Source: CBDCWT01 sp965223305
GTDB lineage: Bacteria > Planctomycetota > Planctomycetia > Pirellulales > Pirellulaceae
DNA length: 64,000 nucleotides
Assembly (NCBI GenBank): GCA_965223305.1
Contig: CBDCWT010000031.1
Span: forward strand, 62,001-126,000
Direction: 5' to 3'
The position numbers were made by a program, and so were the translations under genes. The notes beneath the pieces were generated by a model. It saw only the letters and a list, made by a program, of their open reading frames with translations. It was not told where the DNA came from and did no database searches. This document shows, piece by piece, positions 54,694 to 63,825 of the stretch; positions within the stretch are counted from its first letter, which is position 1, and each line of letters opens with the position of its first letter.

Positions 54694-55482
54694 ATGTATC
54701 GCATGTGCATTCTAGCAATTCAATATCAGTTAGTCCCCGAGACTCCGATTTTGGTGGCTGCTAACCGCGAGGAGTTTTACGAACGAAAGAGTCTGCCGCC
54801 TTCAATTCAATCTGGAAAGCCGCGCGTCTTGTGTGGGTTGGACCAGGAAGCTGGTGGTACTTGGCTGGGCGTCAACCAGCACGGCTTGTTCGTCGCCGCT
54901 TGCAATCGGCTCAGAGCTTCGGTGCCGGTGGCGCCTCGTTCGCGTGGTGTTTTGTGTCGTGAACTGTTGCGCAGTGGCTCTGCCCGCCGCGCGGTAGATG
55001 TGGCTCTCGATGAGATTTCGGGCGGCCAATACGATGGCGTGAACTTTGTGGTCGCGGACGCCGAGAGCGGCTGGGTGGTTCACGGCGGGGACGACTATGA
55101 AGCCGTTCGGCTGGACGAAGGCCTCAGCATCATTGGAAACAACGATGTCAACGATCCTCGCGACGAGCGCGTGAAATTGGCGCATCGCCTGCTAACACTT
55201 CAGACACTTGACTCGCCAGTCAAGTTCTTGGCTGTGGCGAGTAAAGTTTTCGCGCGTCCGACTTCAGCTCCCGGACGCCCCAGCATGGTCGTTCGCGGCG
55301 ACGAGCGTGGCACGGTGAGTTCGACGCTGTTGGCCCTGGGCGTGAAGCCGCGTGATGCCATCTACCAGTACGCAGATGGCGCTCCGGATCGAGCGAAATA
55401 CGAAGATTTCTCGCCGCTGCTGCGTGATATCTTGAGCCGCGGCATTCGCGAGGCGCGGACCAAGGTCCGAGCGCGGGCCTAG
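54694..55482 (+). CDS. NRDE (TANGO2-like) family protein
   Basis: 262 residues. MCILAIQYQ (from ATG 54703; the listed ATG adds MYR) puts a Cys at position 2, and LVAANREEFYERKSLPP is the family's NRDE-motif region. GGTWLGVNQHGLFVAACN and GVNFVVADAESGW follow as in PF05742. The fold is predicted to be Ntn-hydrolase-like; the role in bacteria is unclear (haem or lipid related in eukaryotes). 24 nt before the radical SAM gene. Confidence 0.8.
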   Translation: MYRMCILAIQYQLVPETPILVAANREEFYERKSLPPSIQSGKPRVLCGLDQEAGGTWLGVNQHGLFVAACNRLRASVPVAPRSRGVLCRELLRSGSARRAVDVALDEISGGQYDGVNFVVADAESGWVVHGGDDYEAVRLDEGLSIIGNNDVNDPRDERVKLAHRLLTLQTLDSPVKFLAVASKVFARPTSAPGRPSMVVRGDERGTVSSTLLALGVKPRDAIYQYADGAPDRAKYEDFSPLLRDILSRGIREARTKVRARA

Positions 55483-55506
55483 CCGCCTAACGTCTGATTC
55501 ACTCTC

Positions 55507-56565
55507 GTGCGTCACGGCTCAAAACTCGATCCTCAAAATCGGTTTGAGAGCTATCATCGAGAACTCGACATGGAGCATGTCGAGTGGGATGTGGAATACC
55601 TTCGAGACATCGAGAATCGAAGCATCGAGTACATTCCCGACTCGTCGAAGACGATCGTCGCCCAGAACAACTCGCCTGACGTTCCGTTTCGGTACAGCGT
55701 CAACCCTTACCGCGGGTGCATCCACGCGTGTTCTTACTGCTACGCCCGTTCGAGCCACGAGTATCTCGGATACAACGCCGGTCTGGATTTCGAAACCAAG
55801 ATCGTAGTCAAGCACCAGGCGCCAGCTCTGTTCCGAGATTTTTTGGCGAGAGATGTTTGGAAACCTGAGCCGATTGTGTTTTCGGGGGTAACAGACTGTT
55901 TTCAACCGGCAGAGCGTCAGTTCAGACTAACCAGGGAGTGTCTCGAAGTGGCGATGGAGTGCCACCAGCCGATTGGCATCGTCACAAAGAATGCACTCGT
56001 GCTGCGTGACTTGGAAATACTGCAGGGTATGGCAGCGAACCAACTCGTCCACGTGTTTGTTTCGGTGAACTCGCTCGATGCTCAACTTGCACGTGACATG
56101 GAACCTCGGACCAGTATCCCGGCAGCCAGGATTCGAACCATCAGAATGCTGGCCGACGCAGGTGTTCCCGTGGGCGTCATGGTGGCACCGATCATTCCCG
56201 GTTTGAACGACTCTGAAGTCCCGTCCGTGCTCAAGGCGGCAAGCGACGCAGGTGCAACGGTGGCAAGTTACGTGCTGCTGAGGCTTCCTTCGACTGTAGA
56301 GCCCGTGTTTAAAGAGTGGCTTGAACGGACACAGCCGCTCAAGGCAGAGCGGGTGCTGGGCCTCGTGCGGGAAACTCGCGAAGGAAAGCTGAGCAGCTCG
56401 ACTTGGGGTGAACGCATGGTCGGAACCGGCACGATCGCCGACCAGATCCGGCAGATGTTTGGCCTGTTCAAGCAGAAACTCGGCTTGGATCGAAAGCTGC
56501 CCCCGCAGAACTGCAGCTCATTCCGCCCCCCAGTTCCAAGCTCGGGCCAGCGACGACTTTTCTAA
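55507..56565 (+). CDS. PA0069-type radical SAM protein (SPL-like)
   Basis: 352 residues. NPYRGCIHACSYCYARSSHE contains the CxxxCxYC iron-sulfur motif followed by YAR, and VFSGVTDCFQPAERQFRLTR and GIVTKNALVLRDLEIL are typical of the PA0069/SplB-like family. The product and substrate are unknown; spore photoproduct lyase activity is not implied. It starts at GTG 55507. The preceding gene ends 24 nt upstream, so they may be co-transcribed. Confidence 0.85.
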   Translation: MRHGSKLDPQNRFESYHRELDMEHVEWDVEYLRDIENRSIEYIPDSSKTIVAQNNSPDVPFRYSVNPYRGCIHACSYCYARSSHEYLGYNAGLDFETKIVVKHQAPALFRDFLARDVWKPEPIVFSGVTDCFQPAERQFRLTRECLEVAMECHQPIGIVTKNALVLRDLEILQGMAANQLVHVFVSVNSLDAQLARDMEPRTSIPAARIRTIRMLADAGVPVGVMVAPIIPGLNDSEVPSVLKAASDAGATVASYVLLRLPSTVEPVFKEWLERTQPLKAERVLGLVRETREGKLSSSTWGERMVGTGTIADQIRQMFGLFKQKLGLDRKLPPQNCSSFRPPVPSSGQRRLF

Positions 56566-56613
56566 ATAGCGGAGCGTGACTCTATGGCATCAGAGCGAGT
56601 AGCGCGTAGCGCG

Positions 56614-56794
56614 TAGGCCGGAACAAGCGGCGCAAAGAGCGTTCGTTAGCGAACGATTTTCCGCCGCGCTGTTCCGGCGGCACGCGCTGGCCGGTGCTCG
56701 ACACGAAAACGCCTCAGACCTAGTTCCGCCGGAACGGCGCGGCGGTCACGTGCCGCGAGAAATCAACATCTCTTCCGCCGCTTGTTCCGGCCTA
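56614..56794. repeat. Nested inverted repeat (TAGGCCGGAACAAGCGGC), copy 2
   Basis: The outer arms TAGGCCGGAACAAGCGGC / GCCGCTTGTTCCGGCCTA enclose an inner pair (GCCGCGCTGTTCCGGC / GCCGGAACGGCGCGGC). The terminal CTTGTTCCGGCCTA is then repeated once more at 56801-56814. Counterpart at 41463-41613. Located between convergent genes. Confidence 0.75.
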
Positions 56795-56822
56795 CAACTA
56801 CTTGTTCCGGCCTACAACTTTT

Positions 56823-57188
56823 CTAGGAGTCTTTGAGCTCCACCGGAATCTGATCGATCTTCGCGGCTAGGATGAAGTCGTTCTCGCTGAGGCCGCCGAT
56901 CGCGTGCGTCCACAGCTCAATCGAGAGATTGCGGTAACCCTCCAAATGCAGATCCGGATGGTGACCGTCCTCTTCAGCGACCGCCGCGATTCGATGAAAG
57001 AAATCCATGCCTGCCATGAAGTGCCGGACGGTCCAGTCTTTGCGAATGCGTTGTCCATCGTGGGTCAGGTACCATCCCTCCAGCTGCTGGAGCTGCTGTT
57101 GGGATTCGTCTAGCGTACATGGATCGACTCCGCCCTCGCAGGGCTTGCATTTCTTGGCGACGAGTTGTCTTGGGTTTTGGATTTCCAT
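56823..57188 (-). CDS. phhB: Pterin-4a-carbinolamine dehydratase
   Basis: 121 residues. WTVRHFMAGMDFFHRIAAVA, EEDGHHPDLHLEGYRNLSIE and LWTHAIGGLSENDFILAAKI carry the conserved HHPD and TH residues of PCD/DCoH (PF01329), which dehydrates 4a-hydroxytetrahydrobiopterin and may also serve molybdopterin metabolism. The N-terminal CKPCEGG is a common extension in bacterial members. 25 nt after an HD-domain gene on the same strand. No aromatic hydroxylase gene is visible in the window. Confidence 0.9.
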   Translation of the reverse strand: MEIQNPRQLVAKKCKPCEGGVDPCTLDESQQQLQQLEGWYLTHDGQRIRKDWTVRHFMAGMDFFHRIAAVAEEDGHHPDLHLEGYRNLSIELWTHAIGGLSENDFILAAKIDQIPVELKDS

Positions 57189-57213
57189 GGTCTTCTCTTC
57201 GCAAAGGCTGGGA

Positions 57214-57783
57214 TCACGCTGTTTGACGAGGCCCGACTCCTAGGAGCTCGGCCGCCGGGGTCATCGCATCGATAACGAATTGTATGTGTTCGTTCAAGTC
57301 GACGTTGAGGTCCTCTGCGCCGCGCACCAGGTCGTCGCGGTTGATCGCCGCAGCGAAACTCTTCTGTTTCATCTTCTTTCGCACGCTCTTGGCTCGCATG
57401 CCGAGGATGCCTTCGGGTCGGACCATTGCACAGGCAGTCACGAATCCGGCCAGCTCGTCACATGCATAGAGCGTCTTGTCCAGTTTCGAAATGCGAGGGC
57501 AATCTTCCAGGTAGTCTGCATGCGACTTGATGGCATAGATAACGTCCTCGGGATATCCCCGCTCTTGTAGGATGGCGGATCCTTGCAACGGGTGGTGCGG
57601 CGGGTCAGGCCAACGTTCGTAGTCGAAATCGTGCAGCAACCCGACTATGCCCCACTTCTCCTCATCCTCACCGAATCGCCGAGCGTAGGCGCGCAAGCAG
57701 ACCTCGACAGCGAGCATATGGCGTCGCAAGCTTTCACTTTGAGTGTATTCGCAGACTAGCGAATAGGCTTCGTCACGAGTCAT
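57214..57783 (-). CDS. HD-domain hydrolase
   Basis: 189 residues. The HD phosphohydrolase set is present: LRRHMLAVEVCLRAYA (first His), GIVGLLHDFDYERW (His-Asp), HHPLQGSAILQERGYP and AIKSHADYLED. These proteins hydrolyse nucleotides or other phosphomonoesters with a metal. It sits directly upstream of phhB and downstream of a TPR gene (19-nt gap), likely one transcript. Confidence 0.83.
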   Translation of the reverse strand: MTRDEAYSLVCEYTQSESLRRHMLAVEVCLRAYARRFGEDEEKWGIVGLLHDFDYERWPDPPHHPLQGSAILQERGYPEDVIYAIKSHADYLEDCPRISKLDKTLYACDELAGFVTACAMVRPEGILGMRAKSVRKKMKQKSFAAAINRDDLVRGAEDLNVDLNEHIQFVIDAMTPAAELLGVGPRQTA

Positions 57784-57802
57784 GACCGCAGAGGTGTAAG
57801 GC

Positions 57803-59425
57803 TCACGTTTCGATCACACGACGCGGCGGATCCGGCTTGTCCTTGACCTCTTGCATTTCGCGCCACGGCTTACGTTGCTTGTAGCTCTCCAACTCCTGCT
57901 GAAGCTGCTCGAGCTGCTCCTTGAGGTCAGTCTTGCCTTTCTCGACAGCATCCGTCGACCACTTCACGGCCCTTTCGAAATCACCCGCTTCCGCGTAAGC
58001 GGCGGCCAGTGTGCTGAGGATGTGGGCCCGCTCGAAATTGGTCACCTCACACGCCTTTTTGGCCAGTACGATCGCCCGCGTGCCGTCACGGACGTCGTCC
58101 ACAGGAGAGGTCGCCAGGACCCAAGCCAGATTGTTCAGAATCCCGTCATCCTCCGGCTGCAATTCGAGCGCAGCGCTGTAGTCATCAATCGCTTCGGCGT
58201 GCTTGCCGACACTCAGCAGGGCGTCGGCTCGGGTGCGCAGAGCTCGCCAATTGGCGTCATCGTCTTCGATGATCTCTGTTGTCAATTTGATTGCCTTGCT
58301 CGGCCGCTGGTCGTAGTTGTAGAACGTTGCCAACTGCAACTTCAGATCCACACGGTTCGGCACGCGAGCCACGACCTGCTGCAAATCCGAAATGGCTTCG
58401 CGAAACCGTTTGTCCGCCGCAGCGATGAGACTGCGCAGCAGGACGGCTTCCAGGGAATCCGGTTTTATCCGCAAGTACTGCTCGACATCGGCGCGGGCCG
58501 TTGGTAGGTCGTCCGCAAAGTAGTGCAATCGCGCCCGCATCAACAAGGCATTGCTGGAGGGCTCCAATTCGAGAGCCTTGTCCAAATCCGCGATCGCCTT
58601 CTCGAGTTCTTGTTGCTCTTGGTAGATTCCCGCCCGAAGGATGTAGTTCGTTGGTTCGTTCGGGGCCAACTCGATGGCCTTTTCGACATGTTCGTGGGCA
58701 AGTTCGTAGCGCTTCAAGTTGGCAAGCGCTTCGGCGAGCGCCTGGAGAACCGGAACGTTGTCGCGGTCGTTTTCGAGCAACTTCTCGAGGTCGTGTACTG
58801 CCTCTTCGATCCGGCCGCCTTCGCGATGGACCGCAGCGCGCAGTTGCCAGGCCTTTGTATGCGTGGGATCCGCTTTGATCGCGGCGTCCAAATCGGCCAA
58901 GCGATCCTCCGCTTTATCCCGCAGCCGGGCGCGGTAGAGCAGCGCCTCCGAACGTTGACGGTCGTCCGCCGACAGCTCGAGGGCTCTGTCGATAGCCGAT
59001 CTGGCTTTCTTACGACCATCCCGGTGCAAAGCATAGAGCCTGGCTAACAAGACATGAGCCTCCCGGAACTCGTCGTCGAGTTGCACCAACTTTTCCAGAT
59101 CGTTGACAGCAATCGCCCGAATTGCCTCCAACCGAGCTGGACGTCGCTGCTGATCGAAGATGAGCCCGGCGTGGTGCGACCCATGTTGCCAGAGTGCGCT
59201 GACCAGCAATCGCTTGGCGAACGCGGTGCTGTTTTCGTCCAGCCCCTTGCTCAGCGCGGACTCGCACAGCTCGATAATACGTTGGATGTCCTGGGGGCGC
59301 TCCGCGTTCACCCGCAGCCGAGTCGCCTGGTCCAAATCGGCTTGGCCTTCGCTTTGAGCGTAGGCGACTTCCGCGATACCTGACAACAGAGCGAGCCACA
59401 ACACCACGGGCACAGCGCGATTCAT
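57803..59425 (-). CDS. Secreted TPR protein
   Basis: 540 residues from ATG 59425, chosen because GGGAG lies 8 nt upstream and it starts a signal peptide (MNRAVPVVLWLALLSGIAEV). About a dozen TPR units follow (for example EAHVLLARLYALHRDGRKKA, ALAEALANLKRYELAHEHVE, AIDDYSAALELQPEDDGILN). The C-terminal end is charged and Pro-rich. Probably a periplasmic scaffold. Partner unknown. Confidence 0.82.
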   Translation of the reverse strand: MNRAVPVVLWLALLSGIAEVAYAQSEGQADLDQATRLRVNAERPQDIQRIIELCESALSKGLDENSTAFAKRLLVSALWQHGSHHAGLIFDQQRRPARLEAIRAIAVNDLEKLVQLDDEFREAHVLLARLYALHRDGRKKARSAIDRALELSADDRQRSEALLYRARLRDKAEDRLADLDAAIKADPTHTKAWQLRAAVHREGGRIEEAVHDLEKLLENDRDNVPVLQALAEALANLKRYELAHEHVEKAIELAPNEPTNYILRAGIYQEQQELEKAIADLDKALELEPSSNALLMRARLHYFADDLPTARADVEQYLRIKPDSLEAVLLRSLIAAADKRFREAISDLQQVVARVPNRVDLKLQLATFYNYDQRPSKAIKLTTEIIEDDDANWRALRTRADALLSVGKHAEAIDDYSAALELQPEDDGILNNLAWVLATSPVDDVRDGTRAIVLAKKACEVTNFERAHILSTLAAAYAEAGDFERAVKWSTDAVEKGKTDLKEQLEQLQQELESYKQRKPWREMQEVKDKPDPPRRVIET

Positions 59426-59555
59426 CGAAACAGCTCCCTGGAGGTTACCGACCGAATAGGTGCTAGCACACAACGACGCACGCTTCATTATGCCGTATTA
59501 GCGGCTCCCACGCTATCCGAGTACGCCTTGGCAGGCAGCTGTGCAGCGTAGACGG

Positions 59556-61094
59556 CTAATGGTCGGGCTCGGTGCGTTTCACAACCAGCACCGTCCATTC
59601 AGCTGTCGACTCATCGCCGCAGGAATGGGGCAGCGCGGCGCGGACAGCTGCCGCCAACTGTTCGGCGGACCCTGCGCGGCGCGCGGCGAGAAAGCTCAGA
59701 TCGGGAAGTTGTCGATTTGAGTCACTATTTAGAATCACAATCGCCTCACCCTCGCGGAGCTCTTCTTCGCAGAGTACCGATTGGTGATACGGTTCGGTGC
59801 CTAACGGTGGCGACGTCGAAGTCAGCGGCTGGACACCGCCGGCGCGTACCAGGCAAGCGTGCGTGTGGCCCGCCGATGCATACATCAATTCGCCGCTGTC
59901 GGGCCCGATTGTGGCATAGAAAAGCGAGGCGAACTGTCCGCCCGCCGAGCAGTTCCAAAATGTCTCGTTGACCCGGGTTACCAGTTCCGTAGCGTTTGAC
60001 GTCTGCTCGCCGTGCGAGCGTACGATGCTCTGTAGCGAAGCCGTCGTCAGCGCGGATTCGAGCAGCGTACCGTCGGCGCTTCCTAACGCAATCGCCAGTG
60101 AACCGTCGGGAGGGACAAACCAATCGTAAAACGCGCTGCCTAAGAGCTCCGTCGAGTGAATTGCGCCTGCCAATTGCCACCCGTCCAGCAACGGTTTGAC
60201 ATTTGGTAGCCGATCGTGCTGCCAGCGAGCCGCTCGTGCCAACTGCCGGTCAAGCTGTTTGGATGAAACGCAGTCGCTCAGCAAGATCTCGCGCTGGAGC
60301 TCTGCGGCGATGCGACCGGCGATGATCTCAATCAAGTTGGTTTGCTCGGAAGTGAATGGGCGAACGTGGTCGCAGAAAACCCATAGCGTTCCGAGCGGCT
60401 CGGAAGGACTTGAAACAGGGACGCAGACTGCCGCTGGAAACTCTTCGGGAACGCGCCAGTGAGGCAGCATCGACGTATCTTCGATCACAACTGCATGGCC
60501 AACGAGCGCTTCGAGGTCGGCCACCGCTCCGCGCAATGGTCGTGCCGGCTCGAGCAGCCGCCGGGGGTCGAGACCCCAGAACGCACGGAGCTTCAACTGG
60601 GTGGTGGCTTCGTCCAGCGCATAGAACGCCGCTACCTGGCAACCAACGGCTTCCGCGCCGCCCTTTAAAACAGCCTCCAGCCTCAACGCTAAGTGCGCCT
60701 CTTCGTCCTGTCGTGGAGTCACCGGCACGCCGGCGGCCAACTCCGCCTCGCGGCACAGCAACTCTTGCCGAGTTCGTGTCAGCTCGTCCAGAAACTCAGC
60801 GAAAGAGCCAGCAAGCTCTTGAGCTGCCGCGTGAGCGATTGGTGGTTGAGCGTCCGACGCAGTGTCCGCCGCCGGGGGAGACACCGAGATCGAAAACCGG
60901 GACAGGTTGCGGGGCTCGACCTCCGCTGCAGAAAACCCCCCAGCAAGGGGCTCGAGTGACAACTGCCAGCCTGTCGCCTGCTGAAATGACTGACAGAAAG
61001 CGCGCAAGCCTTGAATCTCCTCGGCGTCGGGCAGGGTAGGCCGAGGCGTCTCCTCAATGTGCAACCGAAGATAGTCAGGAAACTCGTTAGACAC
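59556..61094 (-). CDS. GAF-domain SpoIIE/PP2C-type serine phosphatase
   Basis: 512 residues from GTG 61094, which has GGAG 8 nt upstream; the open frame extends to 61379 but that part is derived from intergenic repeat DNA. A helical N-terminal region (residues about 1-160), a GAF domain (about 130-275: LEAVLKGGAEAVGCQVAAFY...IAGRIAAELQREI), then the SpoIIE/RsbU phosphatase domain (about 300-512) with SAFYDWFVPPDGSLAIALGS, DGTLLESALTTASLQSIVRS and YASAGHTHACLVRAGGVQPL. It probably dephosphorylates an anti-anti-sigma-type partner. No partner gene is in the window. Confidence 0.85.
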   Translation of the reverse strand: MSNEFPDYLRLHIEETPRPTLPDAEEIQGLRAFCQSFQQATGWQLSLEPLAGGFSAAEVEPRNLSRFSISVSPPAADTASDAQPPIAHAAAQELAGSFAEFLDELTRTRQELLCREAELAAGVPVTPRQDEEAHLALRLEAVLKGGAEAVGCQVAAFYALDEATTQLKLRAFWGLDPRRLLEPARPLRGAVADLEALVGHAVVIEDTSMLPHWRVPEEFPAAVCVPVSSPSEPLGTLWVFCDHVRPFTSEQTNLIEIIAGRIAAELQREILLSDCVSSKQLDRQLARAARWQHDRLPNVKPLLDGWQLAGAIHSTELLGSAFYDWFVPPDGSLAIALGSADGTLLESALTTASLQSIVRSHGEQTSNATELVTRVNETFWNCSAGGQFASLFYATIGPDSGELMYASAGHTHACLVRAGGVQPLTSTSPPLGTEPYHQSVLCEEELREGEAIVILNSDSNRQLPDLSFLAARRAGSAEQLAAAVRAALPHSCGDESTAEWTVLVVKRTEPDH

Positions 61095-61801
61095 AGGTTG
61101 TCTCCACTCAAGGCGTCCCGATGACGTCCCCCAGTCCGTGGAGTCAACTCGATCGGCGAGTTCCTGCTGGCGGCGTCCTAGTGCCAGCAGAAAATACCAT
61201 CGTCCGAACGGTGTTCCTTTCTCTATCGCTTCACAAGATTCCGCCCTTTGACCAGAAGGGCCAGCCGTAACAGCACCTGCAAACGGAAAAACCCGCGAGG
61301 ATTCGGAGGCGTCGCCGTTGACGATTACTTGTAGCCGAATTCGCCAGAATTTGGCCGCAATGGCGGTCGACCAAGCCAAACTCTGGTGAGTTCGGCTACG
61401 ACCAAACTCTGGTGAGTTCAGCTGCCTCCGAAGAGTTCGGCTACTGCGGCTCGCGCGCGAGTTCGGCTACGAACGGGTAGCGGCTGAACGTCGGGGAAAG
61501 TCCTTAGCCCGAATTATTCATGAGCGATCTGCTGCGAGGTCGTAAGTCCATCCGTGGCTTCGTCATGCTTCACAATTCTCCCTCGACGTATTGCTTCAAT
61601 ACGCCTGCGGAAGAATTGCTCGCCTTCCTTGCCACGAACGTACTTACAACCTCTCGCGACGATCTTCATGAATAATCCGGGTTAGTGGCGTAGTGTGTCA
61701 CCTTGACCATGCCTATCGCCCAGCGCAGAATCGAAGCTCACCCCCCTGATGATGTTGCCAGAGAGGTAGGGGGCGGGTGTGAGAAGGAGAGATTGAGGGG
61801 A
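61095..61801. other. Divergent gap: repeats, MITE copy 3 and trp leader
   Basis: About 700 bp. 61320-61460 has several GTAGCCGAACTCGCC/CAGAGTTTGG units, 61504-61685 is MITE copy 3, and 61686-61801 is the leader of trpB with an imperfect stem (CTCACCCCC at about 61737 with GGGTGTGAG at 61775-61783) and GAGGGG as RBS. No extra gene. Confidence 0.6.
61504..61685. mobile_element. MITE-like 174-bp palindromic element, copy 3
   Basis: Core 61508-61681 begins CCCGAATTATTCATGAGCGA and ends TCTTCATGAATAATCCGGG, flanked by TTAG on both sides. The duplication differs from the CTAG of the other two copies, which supports independent insertions. Same orientation as copy 2 and almost identical to it in sequence. 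Confidence 0.84.
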
Positions 61802-63022
61802 ATGACCAACACCAGCGCCGCTGCGAAGTCTCAAGTCCCGAACGAGTTGGGCCGTTTCGGCGATTTTGGTGGGCGATTTGTACCGGAGACGTTGACACAC
61901 GCTCTGGAACAACTGACGGAACAGTATCGGCAAGCTGTCGGCGACGAGCAGTTTCAAACCGAGTTCGCGGCGTTGCTGCGCGACTATGTCGGCCGGCCAT
62001 CGCCCCTGTATTACGCCGAACGGCTCTCGGAAGCGTGCGGCGGTGCACAGATTTGGCTCAAACGCGAAGATCTCAATCACACGGGCGCTCACAAAATCAA
62101 CAATACGTTGGGTCAGACCTTGCTGACCCGACGGATGGGAAAACAGCGAGTGATCGCCGAAACCGGGGCCGGCCAGCACGGGGTTGCCACGGCTACCGCC
62201 TGCGCGCGCTTCGGCCTGCCGTGCATTGTCTACATGGGTGCCGAGGACATCCGCCGGCAAGCGCCCAACGTCTTTAGCATGAAATTGCTGGGCGCCGAAG
62301 TGCGACCTGTCACAAGCGGCTCTCAGACACTGCGCGACGCCATCAACGAAGCACTGCGGGACTGGATGACTAACGTCGAAACCACCCATTACATTATCGG
62401 GTCGGTTGTGGGGCCCCATCCGTTTCCCATGATCGTGCGGGATTTTCAGTCGGTGATCGGTCGCGAGGCGCGGCAACAATGTCTCGACAAGCTTGGCCGC
62501 TTGCCCGACCAAATTGTGGCCTGTGTGGGCGGTGGCAGCAACGCCGCGGGGATTTTCTATCCGTTTATCGAGGATCGTGAAGTCGAGCTGGTAGGCGTCG
62601 AGGCAGGGGGCACTGGTGTCGAAGCCGGCCGACACGCCTCGCCGCTCAGCTTCGGTCAACCCGGCGTACTCCACGGTAGCTACAGCTACGTCATGCAGGA
62701 TGCGGATGGACAAACATGCGACGTGCATTCCATTTCTGCAGGACTGGATTACCCGGGCGTGGGACCGGAGCATAGCTATTGGAAGTCCACCGGTCGTGTC
62801 CGATACCTGCACTGCCGCGACAGGCAGGCGATGCAGGCCTTTGATACCTTGGCCCACCTCGAAGGCATCCTCCCCGCGCTGGAGAGTTCACATGCCGTCT
62901 CGGTCGCCCTGAAACTAGCCGCCCAAAAATCGCCCGAGGATGTGGTCGTCGTTTGCCTCTCAGGTCGTGGAGACAAAGACGCGAGCGAGATTGCACGACT
63001 GAGGGGCAGCGATCAGGCGTGA
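61802..63022 (+). CDS. trpB: Tryptophan synthase beta chain
   Basis: 406 residues from ATG 61802 (GAGGGG RBS; an open frame from 61703 is ignored). The motifs are complete: GRFGDFGGRFVPETL, LKREDLNHTGAHKINNTLGQ with the PLP Lys, ETGAGQHGVATATA, VGGGSNAAGIFYPF and GLDYPGVGPEHSY. It condenses indole with serine in the alpha2beta2 complex. It overlaps trpA at TGATG, so the two are coupled. No other trp genes are in view. Confidence 0.97.
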   Translation: MTNTSAAAKSQVPNELGRFGDFGGRFVPETLTHALEQLTEQYRQAVGDEQFQTEFAALLRDYVGRPSPLYYAERLSEACGGAQIWLKREDLNHTGAHKINNTLGQTLLTRRMGKQRVIAETGAGQHGVATATACARFGLPCIVYMGAEDIRRQAPNVFSMKLLGAEVRPVTSGSQTLRDAINEALRDWMTNVETTHYIIGSVVGPHPFPMIVRDFQSVIGREARQQCLDKLGRLPDQIVACVGGGSNAAGIFYPFIEDREVELVGVEAGGTGVEAGRHASPLSFGQPGVLHGSYSYVMQDADGQTCDVHSISAGLDYPGVGPEHSYWKSTGRVRYLHCRDRQAMQAFDTLAHLEGILPALESSHAVSVALKLAAQKSPEDVVVVCLSGRGDKDASEIARLRGSDQA

Positions 63023-63825
63023 TGTCACCGATTGACGACTGCTTCGACCAGCTGAAGAACGAAGGAAAGAAAGCGCTGATTCCTTTCGTCACAGCCGGTG
63101 ATCCGGACCTCGACTTCACCAAGTCCGTCATCCGCGAGCTAGCCACGCGCGGCTGCAGCCTGTGCGAGGTGGGGATCCCATACAGCGACCCGATCGCCGA
63201 CGGTGCGGTCATTCAAGCGTCATATACCCGTGCCCTGCAGCGGCAGGTAAGCGTCACCGGGATTTTTGACTGCCTCCGCGAGCTCGCCACGCCCGAGTCG
63301 ATGCCACTGGTTACCATGGTCAGCTATGCGATTGTGCTCAGGCATGGATTAGAGCGCTACGTTGCGGAAGCCAAACGTGCCGGTGTGGCAGGCGCGATCG
63401 TACCGGACCTTCCGGTTGACGAGGCCGTTCCATTAGCTACCGTCTGCCGGCAAGCGGACTTCAAGCTGGTCCAGCTGGTCACGCCGACAACCCCGAGGGA
63501 GCGGGCCGTTCGGATCGCCGAGAGCTCCAGCGGGTTCCTCTACTATGTCTCGGTAACAGGAATTACCGGGGAGCGACGTGAATTACCCGCCAAGCTAGTC
63601 GACAACGTGTCATGGCTACGCGAGCAGACGAATTTACCGATCTGCATCGGCTTCGGCATCAGCAGCGAGGATCACGTACGGCAGCTGCGCGCAGTGGCAG
63701 ACGGCTTGATTGTTGGGTCGGCATTCGTGAGGCGGGTTGCCGAAGTCGACCAGGTTCCACGCGACCGCGTGCTTGACAATGTGGGCCAATTCGCCAGCCG
63801 CCTGCTACAGGCGTTGAACGAATAA
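63022..63825 (+). CDS. trpA: Tryptophan synthase alpha chain
   Basis: 267 residues. FVTAGDPDLDFTKSVIRELA and SLCEVGIPYSDPIADGAVIQ hold the catalytic Glu and Asp of TrpA; VPDLPVDEA and GFGISSEDHVRQL fit the phosphate-binding barrel. It cleaves indole-3-glycerol phosphate to indole, which is channelled to TrpB. Start ATG 63022 overlaps the trpB stop. Confidence 0.97.
   Translation: MSPIDDCFDQLKNEGKKALIPFVTAGDPDLDFTKSVIRELATRGCSLCEVGIPYSDPIADGAVIQASYTRALQRQVSVTGIFDCLRELATPESMPLVTMVSYAIVLRHGLERYVAEAKRAGVAGAIVPDLPVDEAVPLATVCRQADFKLVQLVTPTTPRERAVRIAESSSGFLYYVSVTGITGERRELPAKLVDNVSWLREQTNLPICIGFGISSEDHVRQLRAVADGLIVGSAFVRRVAEVDQVPRDRVLDNVGQFASRLLQALNE

Noticed and set aside
61095..61379. N-terminal extension of the SpoIIE-type phosphatase
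   Set aside because: The extension is encoded partly by intergenic repeat sequence; the GTG at 61094 has a good RBS.
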